From JALCOL01 sp022649665 (lineage in GTDB: Bacteria; Bacillota; Bacilli; Lactobacillales; Enterococcaceae): a stretch of DNA of 64,000 bases. The notes under the pieces are model-generated. The model made no database searches. It saw only the letters and a program-made list of their open reading frames with translations, and was not told where the DNA came from. The stretch lies in the NCBI GenBank assembly GCA_030372335.1, contig JAUDCW010000011.1. One strand, given 5' to 3'. A program made the translations under genes and the position numbers. Shown one piece after another: positions 1 through 7,591 of the stretch (its first letter is position 1; every line of letters begins with the position of its first letter).

Positions 1-192
1 ATCATGAATGCGTCTTCGGTCGTCATGTTCACAAGCAGCTTCAGTTTCAAAGCTTTTCTGGCAATGATGGTCTCAAGCGCGCCGGCGGACTTCATTCATG
101 CGCTGGCGACTGTTTTCTTTTTAAATCTTTTTTCGCACACGGTTTTTCAACAGATGCATCGTCTCAAGACGAAGTATCAAATTTTTGAATAA
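1..192 (+). CDS. C-terminal end of an ECF transporter S component (partial)
   Basis: Only the C-terminus is in the window; the frame is open to base 1 and ends at TAA 190-192. The visible part has a hydrophobic stretch, the pattern APADFIHALATVFFLNLF, and a basic tail. This matches the last membrane helix and cytoplasmic tail of energy-coupling-factor S components, which often carry an '-D-x-I-H-A-' motif at this point. The gene that follows is a DUF4430 lipoprotein, a common partner of such S components in lactobacilli, which supports the call. The substrate cannot be told from this fragment. The assignment rests on a short piece and on context. Confidence 0.5.
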   Translation: MMNASSVVMFTSSFSFKAFLAMMVSSAPADFIHALATVFFLNLFSHTVFQQMHRLKTKYQIFE

Positions 193-206
193 ATGGAGGA
201 ATTATT

Positions 207-623
207 ATGAAAAAGTATTGGGCTCTATTTGCAGTGATCCTCAGCAGTTTGTTGCTGGTCACCGCCTGCGACAGCAGCAAGTCGCAAGAATCAGCAACAT
301 CGGAAACATCAGTGAGTACTGCCAGCAAGGAAAAAAGCCAGCAGGAAGCCGAGATCATTTTGCAAGAAGACGGCAAACAGCTTTCTGAAAAGACAGTCAA
401 ATTTTCCGAGGGCGCAAAATTGTTCGACGTATTGAGCAAGACATACTCAGTTGAAGCAAGTCAAGACGGCTTCATCACGGCGATCGATGGGCATAAACAA
501 GACGCTGACGCTCAAAAATTCTGGCTCTTTACCGTCAACGGCAAACAAGCCGAAAAAGGTGCAAAAGACATCACGCTCCACGCTGGCGACAAAGTGGTAT
601 TCGATCTCCAAGTGACGAAGTAA
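207..623 (+). CDS. DUF4430-domain lipoprotein
   Basis: This is a 138-residue secreted lipoprotein. It has a lysine start, a hydrophobic core and a lipobox (LLVTAC), so Cys is the likely lipidation site near residue 21. A Ser/Thr/Glu-rich linker follows. The C-terminal 80 residues read as a DUF4430 fold, with FSEGAKLFDVLS, a central FWLFTVNGK segment and a final GDKVVFDLQ strand. DUF4430 domains resemble the substrate-binding part of cobalamin-binding proteins. It starts 14 bases after the preceding S component, with GGAGG upstream, so the two are probably one operon and the lipoprotein may deliver or sense the transported ligand. Confidence 0.75.
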   Translation: MKKYWALFAVILSSLLLVTACDSSKSQESATSETSVSTASKEKSQQEAEIILQEDGKQLSEKTVKFSEGAKLFDVLSKTYSVEASQDGFITAIDGHKQDADAQKFWLFTVNGKQAEKGAKDITLHAGDKVVFDLQVTK

Positions 624-637
624 AAACAAGTTAGATG

Positions 638-676
638 AAAAAAGGGCGCTGACTTTTTTGTCAGGGCCCATTTTTT
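638..676. terminator. Bidirectional intrinsic terminator
   Basis: A hairpin with arms GGGCGCTGAC and GTCAGGGCCC has an A-run on the left and TTTTTT on the right. It sits between convergent genes, the DUF4430 lipoprotein (+) and the 172-residue protein (-), and can serve both. Confidence 0.7.
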
Positions 677-1193
677 AACGCTTATGCTTTTGTTTTTTGC
701 GGATTTTACGCATGATTTTTTCACGTTCTTTGGCTGGATAAGATCGCAATGGTTTGCCGACTTTCGGCAATTGGACAGCTTGCTGGACCATTTGCTGGAA
801 GGTTTGCGCCACTTTTTCAGTTTCCGCTGGAGCTTTTTCCGCCGTATCTTGCAGTGCGAGGGCGTTGATGATCGCTGAAGCATTGCGGATATAATTTTTT
901 TCGTCTAAAAAGTTCAAAAAGTCGCGGATCAATTCGCCAAAGCGATTTTCAAAACGCACGAACTGCGGGATCTTTTGCGGTAAAACAGTATCCCAGACTT
1001 CTCTGACGGCTTTGCCGGTCCAGCGTTTCGGGGTCAGCTGTTTTTCCTGATAGATCGTCAGCGCAAAGTCGTGCAAGAAGCCTGCTTGAGATTTGTCGCG
1101 CTTGCTGCCCGTCGAAGAAGCAAAAAATTCATCCGCCCATTCATTGATTTGTTTGTTGATATATTCGGCAGTTTTTTCTGAATACTGCGCCAT
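675..1193 (-). CDS. Conserved hypothetical protein, basic C-terminus
   Basis: A 172-residue soluble protein with no signal peptide or membrane segment. The N-terminal two thirds look all-helical (AEYINKQINEWADEFF; FENRFGELIRDFLNFLDEK). The last 20 residues are very basic (KEREKIMRKIRKKQKHKR), which would suit nucleic acid or ribosome contact. The start is supported by GGAG about 10 bases upstream. I do not recognise the family. It is a single-gene unit convergent with the lipoprotein and divergent from the VanZ-like gene. Confidence 0.6.
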   Translation of the reverse strand: MAQYSEKTAEYINKQINEWADEFFASSTGSKRDKSQAGFLHDFALTIYQEKQLTPKRWTGKAVREVWDTVLPQKIPQFVRFENRFGELIRDFLNFLDEKNYIRNASAIINALALQDTAEKAPAETEKVAQTFQQMVQQAVQLPKVGKPLRSYPAKEREKIMRKIRKKQKHKR

Positions 1194-1317
1194 TGCTCAC
1201 ACTCCATTTCTATTCCATGGATATTTTACCATATCGCCGGAGCTTGTCTAGCTGTCTGGGTGATTGCATCCCGCCGCAGAATCGATTAAGATACAAAAAG
1301 AAGATGAGGAGGAGCGT

Positions 1318-1806
1318 ATGAAAAAAGAAGGATCATGGTTTTTGGTGATCGCTTTTGCGGTCATGGCGCTTTTGTTTTTCAGTTCAGCACAAACTTACGA
1401 ACAGCAGTCGCAGATCGGCCTTTTGGGGCGCCTTTTGCACAACGAACCATTCAAAGCTTCATTGAGCAAGATCTCGTTTGATTATGCTGGAACAAATATT
1501 TCGATCCGCACCAACGGTTATTTTCATTTTGTTGAATTTTTTGTCCGCAAAGGGGCGCACTTTTTGACGTATTTCATTTTGGGCTTCAGCTGGTTTTTAG
1601 GTTTGATGCCGCGCGTCAAAAGTTATTCTTTGACCGCTATCGTCGCATGGCTGGCCGCGACCGGTTATGCGGGACTCGACGAATTTCACCAGATGCTCAC
1701 CGGGGGACGGACGCCGCTGTTTCAAGACGTTGTGCTCGACAGCTGTGCAGCGCTTGCCGCCGTCTTGCTTTTTGCGATGATCCGCCGGTTGCGGCGCGGC
1801 CGCTAG
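1318..1806 (+). CDS. VanZ-family membrane protein
   Basis: A 162-residue membrane protein with about four hydrophobic segments. The VanZ-like signature is visible: an R-K-x-A-H motif in the second helix (FVRKGAHFLTYFILGF), then a D-E-F-H-Q motif (GLDEFHQMLTGGRTPLFQDV) before the last helix. VanZ-like proteins in lactic acid bacteria are mostly uncharacterised; the name comes from teicoplanin resistance in enterococci, and no resistance role should be assumed here. The ATG was chosen because GAGGAGG lies 6-7 bases upstream. A longer in-frame start at 1264 has no such site. Confidence 0.85.
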   Translation: MKKEGSWFLVIAFAVMALLFFSSAQTYEQQSQIGLLGRLLHNEPFKASLSKISFDYAGTNISIRTNGYFHFVEFFVRKGAHFLTYFILGFSWFLGLMPRVKSYSLTAIVAWLAATGYAGLDEFHQMLTGGRTPLFQDVVLDSCAALAAVLLFAMIRRLRRGR

Positions 1807-1812
1807 CGGATT

Positions 1813-1840
1813 TTGCGATTTTCATGGAAAGTAGTATGAT
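1813..1840 (+). promoter_or_regulatory. Sigma-A type promoter for yebC
   Basis: TTGCGA and TATGAT are separated by 16 bases, about 45 bases ahead of the yebC start codon. Confidence 0.5.
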
Positions 1841-1885
1841 AGTATTGTCTACTGGACGCTAAAGAAATTGAGGAGGAAAAATACC

Positions 1886-2608
1886 ATGTCAGGACATAGT
1901 AAATGGAACAATATTCAAGGCCGAAAAAATGCGCAAGACGCAAAACGAGGCAAGATCTTTCAAAAGATCTCCAAGGAGATCTATATGGCGGCTAAAGCGG
2001 GCGGCCCTGACCCGACGTCCAACCCTCAATTGCGTTTGATGATCGATAAAGCACGTGCGAGCAATATGCCGAAAGACAATATTCAGCGCGCGATCAAAAA
2101 AGCAACTTCCGCAACTGACGGCGAGAATTATGAAGAAGTCGTTTATGAAGGATATGCACCAGGCGGAGTAGCGATCTTGGTCCACGCTTTGACGGACAAC
2201 CGCAACCGGACGTCGACCAATGTACGGGTTGCTTTCAATAAAAATGGCGGTTCTTTAGGGGAAGCCGGTTCGGTCAGCTATATGTTCGACCGGAAAGGCT
2301 ATATCGTGATCGAGCGTGAAGGACTGGATGTCACTGAAGACGAAATGCTGGATGAAGCGTTGGAAGCTGGCGCAGAAGACTTGCAAACTTCGCCGGAAGT
2401 TTTTGAACTTTATACTGCACCGGAAGACTTTACTGCCGTGCGCGATCAACTGGAAAAAGACGGATTCAAACTCGCGCACGCTGAGCTGACGATGGTTCCG
2501 CAAACGGAAACGCCAGTGCCGGAAAATAAGCAGGAACAATTCGATAATTTGATCGAACGCTTGGAAGAGGACGATGACGTCTCAGACGTCTATACGGCCG
2601 CTGAATAA
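1886..2608 (+). CDS. yebC: YebC/PmpR-family protein
   Basis: A 240-residue cytoplasmic protein of the usual family length. The hallmark N-terminus MSGHSKWNNIQGRKNAQDAK is present, followed by the conserved MPKDNIQRAIKKA and EVVYEGYAPGG segments. Members are known as DNA-binding transcriptional regulators, and recent work links the family to translation through stalling-prone proline-rich sequences, so the role is described with caution. The start at MSGHSKW is chosen over an upstream ATG in the same frame because AGGAGG sits 8 bases before it and the family begins this way. It lies directly upstream of comG, as in many Lactobacillales. Confidence 0.95.
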   Translation: MSGHSKWNNIQGRKNAQDAKRGKIFQKISKEIYMAAKAGGPDPTSNPQLRLMIDKARASNMPKDNIQRAIKKATSATDGENYEEVVYEGYAPGGVAILVHALTDNRNRTSTNVRVAFNKNGGSLGEAGSVSYMFDRKGYIVIEREGLDVTEDEMLDEALEAGAEDLQTSPEVFELYTAPEDFTAVRDQLEKDGFKLAHAELTMVPQTETPVPENKQEQFDNLIERLEEDDDVSDVYTAAE

Positions 2609-2630
2609 AAAAATAATTTAGCAGCTGCTT

Positions 2631-2668
2631 AAGAAGTATGGCAAAAGTGCCATGCTTCTTTTTTTTTT
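2631..2668 (+). terminator. Intrinsic terminator after yebC
   Basis: Arms AGAAGTATGGC and GCCATGCTTCT are followed by a run of about ten T. The comGA ribosome binding site begins only about 14 bases later, so no separate comG promoter fits between them. Confidence 0.85.
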
Positions 2669-2698
2669 GCGTATCTTTTGGTAAGGAGGTGAGAAGAC

Positions 2699-3736
2699 GT
2701 GGAGATCCAGGAGACGGTCGAAGAACTGCTGGCGGCGGGCTTGGCAGCGGGGACCGCCGATATCTATTTTTTGCCCCGAAGCGATACATGCGAGATCAGT
2801 TTTCGCGGACAAAGAGAGAAAAAATGCTGGAAAAAGCTCGACTTGGCAGCCGGTGAAAAATTGATCCGTCACTTCAAATTTTTAGCAGCCATGGATATCG
2901 GCGAAAAACGCAAGCCGCAGACTGGCGCAGCAACTTTATATGTACACGAAGAAACAGTCCGGTTGCGCTTGTCGAGCGTTGGCGATTTTCAAGGAAAAGA
3001 GAGTTTGGTGATCCGGATTTTGCCGACGGAAGCAAGCGGGGCGAAAAAGGCTTCCTACTTTTTTCAAGAACAGCTCAGCTTCATTGAGTCTGCCCTCGGT
3101 CGGCGCGGTTTGTTTGTTTTTGCAGGACCGGTCGGCAGCGGGAAAACAACGACAATGTATCATTTGGCCCGCAAGAAATTTTACGGACGGCAAGTGATCG
3201 CGATCGAAGACCCAGTCGAAATCGAGGAGCCCGCCTTTTTGCAGCTGCAGACAAACGAAAAGATCCAAATGGATTATGAGGAGCTGATCAAGGCTTGTTT
3301 GCGCCACCGGCCGGATTGTTTGATTTTAGGCGAGATCCGCGATGCTGAAACAGCGAAAATGGCGGTGCGTGCTGCACTGACCGGGCATACCGTGCTGGCG
3401 ACCGTCCACTCAGGGGAGTTGGCCGGGATCCCGGCGCGCTTGCGGGAACTCGGCGTATCGCAATCCGAAATCGAAGAGTGCATCAAAGGCATGATCTTTC
3501 AGCGTCTTCTGCCCGTCGCCTTTGAACACGGAAAAGAAGCAGTGCTCTTCGACCTCTATTTGCCGGAAAGGGGAGATCTTCATAGCAGCTGGAATCAAAG
3601 CCTCAAAAAATGCTGGTCAGTTGGATTCATTGAAACAAAAATTTTGCAGGAAGAAAAAATCATTGAATCCCAAAGCGGAGCAGTGCCTCCTATATTTCAT
3701 GAAAGAGCTGCTGAAAAACGGCTTTTCGATCAATGA
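2699..3736 (+). CDS. comGA: Competence pseudopilus assembly ATPase ComGA
   Basis: A 345-residue type II/IV secretion ATPase. It shows Walker A GPVGSGKT (residues 143-150), an Asp box/Walker B region (RPDCLILGEIRDAETAKMA) and the downstream HTVLATVHS motif with the conserved His residues. It powers assembly of the ComGC pseudopilus during DNA uptake and acts at the cytoplasmic face of the membrane with ComGB. The GTG start is backed by AAGGAGGT 8 bases upstream. The last 40 residues (after VGFIETK) run past the usual family end and overlap the likely comGB start, so the natural C-terminus is longer than usual. Confidence 0.95.
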   Translation: MEIQETVEELLAAGLAAGTADIYFLPRSDTCEISFRGQREKKCWKKLDLAAGEKLIRHFKFLAAMDIGEKRKPQTGAATLYVHEETVRLRLSSVGDFQGKESLVIRILPTEASGAKKASYFFQEQLSFIESALGRRGLFVFAGPVGSGKTTTMYHLARKKFYGRQVIAIEDPVEIEEPAFLQLQTNEKIQMDYEELIKACLRHRPDCLILGEIRDAETAKMAVRAALTGHTVLATVHSGELAGIPARLRELGVSQSEIEECIKGMIFQRLLPVAFEHGKEAVLFDLYLPERGDLHSSWNQSLKKCWSVGFIETKILQEEKIIESQSGAVPPIFHERAAEKRLFDQ

Positions 3737-4658
3737 AAGCTTGGCGTTTATCACGAAATTGGAGGGGCCGGAAAAAGCCGCAGCGGCAGCTCTCTTACGC
3801 GAATTGGAAAAAGGTGCTCCGCTTGCGGAAGGATTCAAAGCAGTCGGCGCCTCGAAAAGTCTTCAGACACAAATCGCGCTTGCCGAGATTCATGGTGACT
3901 TTTTGGGAACGATCACGATCAGCGAAAAGACCCACCGAATGCTCGAAAAACAAAAGAAGCAGCTGCTCAAAGTCGCACTGTATCCGTGTATCCTGCTCTT
4001 GTTTTTGCTGGGAATGCTCTTGGTGATGCAAGTCTATCTGCTGCCGCAGCTTCTTGAGATGCAAGAGGGCAAAAAAAGTTGGAGTTTCGCATTTTTTGAA
4101 GCCCTCCCGCAGATCATTTTACTGACAGTGCTCGGACTTTTGCTGGCGGCATCTCTCGGCAAACGCTTCATGAGCCGCTGGCCGGTCTACCGGCGGACCT
4201 TGTTTTTGATCCGTTTGCCGATTATAGGCAAATGCTATCGTGAGTATTTGAGCGCTTATTTCAGCCGCGAGCTGGGGAAGCTGTTCGCCCAAGGGCTGGA
4301 GATGAAAAAGATCCTGCAAGTACTGGTGGCAGAAGCCGCGCTGCCGGTCATGAAAGCCTGGGCGGAAGAGGTCGCGGAGGATACCGCAAAGGGGCTGGAA
4401 ACCTTGAAGACTTTTGACCGCTGGGAATTTTTCAATATGGAGATGGGGCACATCGCAAATACCAGCAGCATGAGCGGACATTTAGGCGAAGAGCTGCTGC
4501 TTTATAGCGAGATGTGCTGGGAACGCTTGATGCAGCGCTTCGAAAAAATGATCCATTTGATCCAGCCGCTTGTCTTTTTATTTATTGCCTGTATGATTTT
4601 GCTGCTCTATAGTGCGCTGCTTTTGCCGATTTATAACACCAGCTGGGGGGATATGTGA
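3621..4658 (+). CDS. comGB: Competence pseudopilus membrane platform protein ComGB
   Basis: A GspF/PilC-type inner membrane protein of about 345 residues. It has two cytoplasmic helical repeats and three strong hydrophobic segments (around ALYPCILLLFLLGMLLVM, IILLTVLGLLLAASL and LVFLFIACMILLLYSALLL). It is the membrane base of the competence pseudopilus and works with ComGA. No ATG is well placed. TTG at 3621 gives the family-typical N-terminus LDSLKQKF and overlaps comGA by 116 bases; the open frame itself reaches back to 3522. An ATG at 3699 would shorten the first helical domain. The start is therefore uncertain, the identity is not. Confidence 0.9.
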   Translation: MDSLKQKFCRKKKSLNPKAEQCLLYFMKELLKNGFSINESLAFITKLEGPEKAAAAALLRELEKGAPLAEGFKAVGASKSLQTQIALAEIHGDFLGTITISEKTHRMLEKQKKQLLKVALYPCILLLFLLGMLLVMQVYLLPQLLEMQEGKKSWSFAFFEALPQIILLTVLGLLLAASLGKRFMSRWPVYRRTLFLIRLPIIGKCYREYLSAYFSRELGKLFAQGLEMKKILQVLVAEAALPVMKAWAEEVAEDTAKGLETLKTFDRWEFFNMEMGHIANTSSMSGHLGEELLLYSEMCWERLMQRFEKMIHLIQPLVFLFIACMILLLYSALLLPIYNTSWGDM

Positions 4659-4948
4659 TGAAAAAGAAAAGAAAGAACGGCTTTACACTTTTAGAAATGC
4701 TGATCGTTTTAGGGATCATTGCTGTGCTCTTTTTGCTGTTTATTCCAAACATTACCAAACAAAGTGACAATATCCAAGGAACCGAAAAAGAAACGATCAC
4801 GAATGTCGTCAAAACGCAGCGCGAACTGTATACGCTGGAGAAAAATGAAAAACCGACAAGTTTGGATATGATGTATCAAGAGAAATACTTGACGAAAAAA
4901 CAGTTTGAGAAAGCCCAAAAACTATCGATCCCGGTCGATGTGGAATAA
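4658..4948 (+). CDS. comGC: Major competence pseudopilin ComGC
   Basis: A 96-residue pseudopilin with the prepilin peptidase motif NGFTLLEML and a following hydrophobic helix (VLGIIAVLFLLFIPNI), then a short charged globular part. It is the main subunit of the DNA uptake pseudopilus and would be processed by ComC. The ATG overlaps the comGB stop in an ATGTGATG junction with GGGGGG just before it; GTG at 4655 is also possible. Translational coupling with comGB is likely. Confidence 0.95.
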   Translation: MKKKRKNGFTLLEMLIVLGIIAVLFLLFIPNITKQSDNIQGTEKETITNVVKTQRELYTLEKNEKPTSLDMMYQEKYLTKKQFEKAQKLSIPVDVE

Positions 4949-5462
4949 ACGCGGCTTCACGCTTTTGGAAACGCTGATCGTGATGATGATCGCCAGTATG
5001 ATGCTGCTGCTTGCGCTTTTCGGCTGGGGACGCCTCCAAAACGATTTGGAGGAACAGCGTTTTTTAGCCAACTTTGAGCGCAATATCCAGCACATTCAGC
5101 AAGTAGCGATCATCCAAGAAGTCGTGACCTTCTTCCGTTTCTCAAAACAGGACGGCGAAATCATTTTTTACAGCCGGAAAAACGGATATTTGACCAAAAT
5201 CCATGAAATGAAGATCCCGCCTGCAATCGAAGCGGCGGGGAGTGCGGAGACTCAGTTTCTGCGCGGTTCAGGAAACATTTCAAAGCTGACCAGTTATACG
5301 TTCCAATTGAAAAATCAGCAAAAAAAAGTGACGTATCAATTTCAAGTAGGGAGCGGTCGATTTGAAATCAAAACGAATAGCACGAAAGCTGCCGGCTTAC
5401 CTGCTTTTGGAAACATTGTTTGCACTGGGAATCATCGCGGTGATCTTTACGACGATGTTTGA
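4938..5462 (+). CDS. comGD: Minor competence pseudopilin ComGD
   Basis: A 174-residue pseudopilin with the cleavage motif RGFTLLETL, a hydrophobic N-terminal helix, and a beta-rich C-terminal part typical of ComGD. It starts inside the last codons of comGC (11-base overlap). The stop lies 101 bases into comGE, so the final 30 or so residues are encoded on top of comGE and look atypical; the domain itself seems to end near VGSGRFEIK. A minor pilin role in initiating the pseudopilus is known for the family. Confidence 0.88.
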   Translation: MWNKRGFTLLETLIVMMIASMMLLLALFGWGRLQNDLEEQRFLANFERNIQHIQQVAIIQEVVTFFRFSKQDGEIIFYSRKNGYLTKIHEMKIPPAIEAAGSAETQFLRGSGNISKLTSYTFQLKNQQKKVTYQFQVGSGRFEIKTNSTKAAGLPAFGNIVCTGNHRGDLYDDV

Positions 5463-5682
5463 AACGACGTTGTTTTTGGAAGAGCAAAAACGTGCCGCAC
5501 GCGCTCAAACAGCTGGTGCACGGATCCTTTATGAACAGGCCCGCAGTTTGCGGTTAAACAAAACGTATCCGCAAGAAGTCGAGCGGCAAGGGAAAACATT
5601 CGTGATCACAGTCGATGCAGCTGCACGCCCGGCAATCAGTGTTAAAGCCGAGGGGATCGATTATCATGTTGCCCCGGAATAA
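5362..5682 (+). CDS. comGE: Minor competence pseudopilin ComGE
   Basis: A 106-residue protein starting with TTG, with the N-terminal helix PAYLLLETLFALGIIAVIF, a degenerate prepilin motif (LLLETL, without the preceding Gly-Phe-Thr), and a short C-terminal domain. Position between comGD and comGF and the length fit ComGE. It overlaps comGD by 101 bases and comGF by 17, so expression is probably coupled. Confidence 0.82.
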   Translation: MKSKRIARKLPAYLLLETLFALGIIAVIFTTMFETTLFLEEQKRAARAQTAGARILYEQARSLRLNKTYPQEVERQGKTFVITVDAAARPAISVKAEGIDYHVAPE

Positions 5683-6115
5683 AGCGGCGTTCACACTGCT
5701 TGAATGTCTTTGTGCGATGATGTTTATCGGTTGTTTGTTTCTCAGTTTACCGACGATCGTGCAGCAAGTTGAAAAAACAAATTCGCGACTGGCCGGGCGC
5801 GCAGAAAAAGAGTGGGAACTATTCCTGCACCAGCTGGCTTATGAAACGAAAGGTGCAGTTTTGACACAGGTCACTCAATATAATTTGTATTTTTCCGATC
5901 CAACGACCGAAAGCCGGGAGATCGTGATCCGGCGTTATCAGACGGATAAGATCCGCAAGACGACCGGCAGTAACAAAGGGCATCAGCTGCTCTTGACCGG
6001 ACTAAAAGACGCGCGCTTCTCAGAAGAAGGCGAACAAGTGAAAGTAGAGGTCGAATTTTTGAGTGGAGAAAAATTTTGGACATATTGTCAATTTGAAACC
6101 GCAGCAGATCGCTAA
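5666..6115 (+). CDS. comGF: Minor competence pseudopilin ComGF
   Basis: A 149-residue protein with a pilin-like N-terminus (KAAFTLLECLCAMMFIGCLF), followed by the ComGF domain; the pattern W-E-L-F-L-H-Q-L near residue 50 and GHQLLLTGLKDARF near residue 110 fit the family. The ATG at the comGE/comGF overlap was chosen because it places the cleavage motif close to the N-terminus. An upstream in-frame start would add unrelated residues. Confidence 0.88.
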   Translation: MLPRNKAAFTLLECLCAMMFIGCLFLSLPTIVQQVEKTNSRLAGRAEKEWELFLHQLAYETKGAVLTQVTQYNLYFSDPTTESREIVIRRYQTDKIRKTTGSNKGHQLLLTGLKDARFSEEGEQVKVEVEFLSGEKFWTYCQFETAADR

Positions 6116-6463
6116 AAAATCTGGAGGAGTCTTTTTTACGATGTTGGTTTTTTACTGCTGCTCAGTCAGCTTTTGATCTGGCAAATGGCTGAGCAGCAGC
6201 GCAGCTACCATTTTTACCATGAATTGCAGCAGTCATATCAGCGTCAGGCGCTGATCGAATGCGCGCAATACGAATTGGAACAATTGGAAGAGATCCCTGA
6301 AAACGGAAAATTGGAATATTCAGAAGGAACTGTCAGCTATCGTTATCGCGAAGGAAAGTATGAATGGACTGTTGATTTAAAAAAACCTGCCGATCGGCAG
6401 GTTTTTTTGATGTTCTTTTCTTGGACTGTTTCCGCAAAATGGCGAAAAGCAATTGCACTTTGA
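6093..6463 (+). pseudogene. comGG: ComGG, apparently frameshifted
   Basis: This is the last comG frame. In one frame the region after TTG 6093 reads KKSGGVFFTMLVF and then hits a stop. One base over, the sequence reads LLLLSQLLIWQMAEQQ and continues as a ComGG-like protein to the stop at 6463. Adding one T to the T6 run at 6148-6153 joins the two into a normal N-terminal membrane helix. Without that, the downstream frame has no credible start (only TTG 6173, with no ribosome site and no membrane anchor). A sequencing error, a real mutation, or slippage at the T run are all possible. The 3' end of the frame runs through an intrinsic terminator. Confidence 0.6.
6379..6408 (+). terminator. Intrinsic terminator at the end of comG, inside the comGG frame
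   Basis: Arms ACCTGCCGAT and ATCGGCAGGT form a near-continuous palindrome flanked by A6 and T7. It encodes KPADRQVF within the comGG frame, about 55 bases before its stop codon. Confidence 0.8.
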
Positions 6464-6481
6464 GGTTGAATTCGTTACAAT
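6453..6481 (+). promoter_or_regulatory. Sigma-A promoter for the methyltransferase-ackA unit
   Basis: TTGCAC and TACAAT with exactly 17 bases between them, 70 bases ahead of the methyltransferase start. It follows the comG terminator, so this unit is transcribed independently of comG. Confidence 0.65.
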
Positions 6482-6551
6482 AAAACAGGTGCTCAATTGG
6501 AATATAAACAGATGACCCAAAAGGACGTTTTTCCCGTAAAGGGGTGAATTT

Positions 6552-7565
6552 TTGACACAGAAACAGATCGAAACAGCATATGAAAAAATGCTGAAAGCTA
6601 TTCAGATTTTAGAAAATGCATTGAAGTCCGGATTCTTGGAAGCGTATATTGAAAATGGCGAAAATATGCTGGAGAATTTCAAAGTCCAAGTGACTGACGG
6701 AATCCCAAATGAAACAGATCAAGCAGCACTTACTGGTCTGTATCAAGAGATCAAGGACCTAGATGAAAAGCTCAGCCGTGCAGAAAAGCTGAAAGTTCTC
6801 GAGTTGCTGCTTTTACGTGGTTCAAAAGAAGACCATTTGCAGCCGAACCACCAGCTGACACCGGACGCTTTAGGGTTTCTATTTGTATTTTTTATCGAAC
6901 AATTTTATCCAAAAGGGCCGCTGCGTATTTTGGACGGGACCGTCGGCATGGGCAATTTGCTTTTAACGGTTTTGATCCATCTGGATGCAGCAGGCTGGAA
7001 GCCGTTCGGGATCGGGGTAGAAAATGATGATGCCTTGATCGAGATCGCGGCGATCAACAGTGAATTGACCGCTTCGCCGGTACAGTTTTATCATCAAGAT
7101 GCTCTGCAGCCGCTTTTGGAAGACGCAGTCGATGTTGCGATCGCGGATCTGCCGGTCGGCTATTATCCGCAAAATGAAACGGCAGAAAAATTTGCAGTCG
7201 CCGCGCCTGACGATGTTCATACTTATGCGCACCACGTTTTGATGGAGGCGCTGATGAAGCAAGTCAAACCAGGCGGATTTGGGCTTTTTCTTGTTCCGGC
7301 AAATCTGTTTGAAAGTGGGCAGACGAAAAATTTGAATCAATGGCTGAAAAAAACCGTTTATCTGCAAGGCATGATCCAGCTGCCTGAAAAGATGTTTGCA
7401 AGTAAGTCCTCACAAAAAAGCATTTTGATCCTCCAGCAGCCCGGCGAAAATGTGCAGCAAGCGGGTGAAGTGCTGCTGGCTAAGCTGCCGTCCTTGAAAG
7501 ATCCGGCAAAAATGCAAGAATTTTTCGCCGCTTTTCATACATGGAAAACTGAGAATCTCTCATAA
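6552..7565 (+). CDS. Class I SAM-dependent methyltransferase, YtxK-like
   Basis: A 337-residue protein. An N-terminal helical part (about 100 residues) precedes an N6-adenine methylase-like Rossmann fold with the SAM motif RILDGTVGMGNLLLTV (about residues 120-135). The catalytic motif reads ADLPVGYYP in place of the classic NPPY/NPPF, as in the YtxK family. Members sit between comG and ackA in many Bacilli; the substrate is not established. The TTG start has AAAGGGGTG 6 bases upstream. It is probably co-transcribed with ackA, 26 bases downstream. Confidence 0.85.
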   Translation: MTQKQIETAYEKMLKAIQILENALKSGFLEAYIENGENMLENFKVQVTDGIPNETDQAALTGLYQEIKDLDEKLSRAEKLKVLELLLLRGSKEDHLQPNHQLTPDALGFLFVFFIEQFYPKGPLRILDGTVGMGNLLLTVLIHLDAAGWKPFGIGVENDDALIEIAAINSELTASPVQFYHQDALQPLLEDAVDVAIADLPVGYYPQNETAEKFAVAAPDDVHTYAHHVLMEALMKQVKPGGFGLFLVPANLFESGQTKNLNQWLKKTVYLQGMIQLPEKMFASKSSQKSILILQQPGENVQQAGEVLLAKLPSLKDPAKMQEFFAAFHTWKTENLS

Positions 7566-7591
7566 TTTAAAGAAAATCAAAGGAGTCTATC

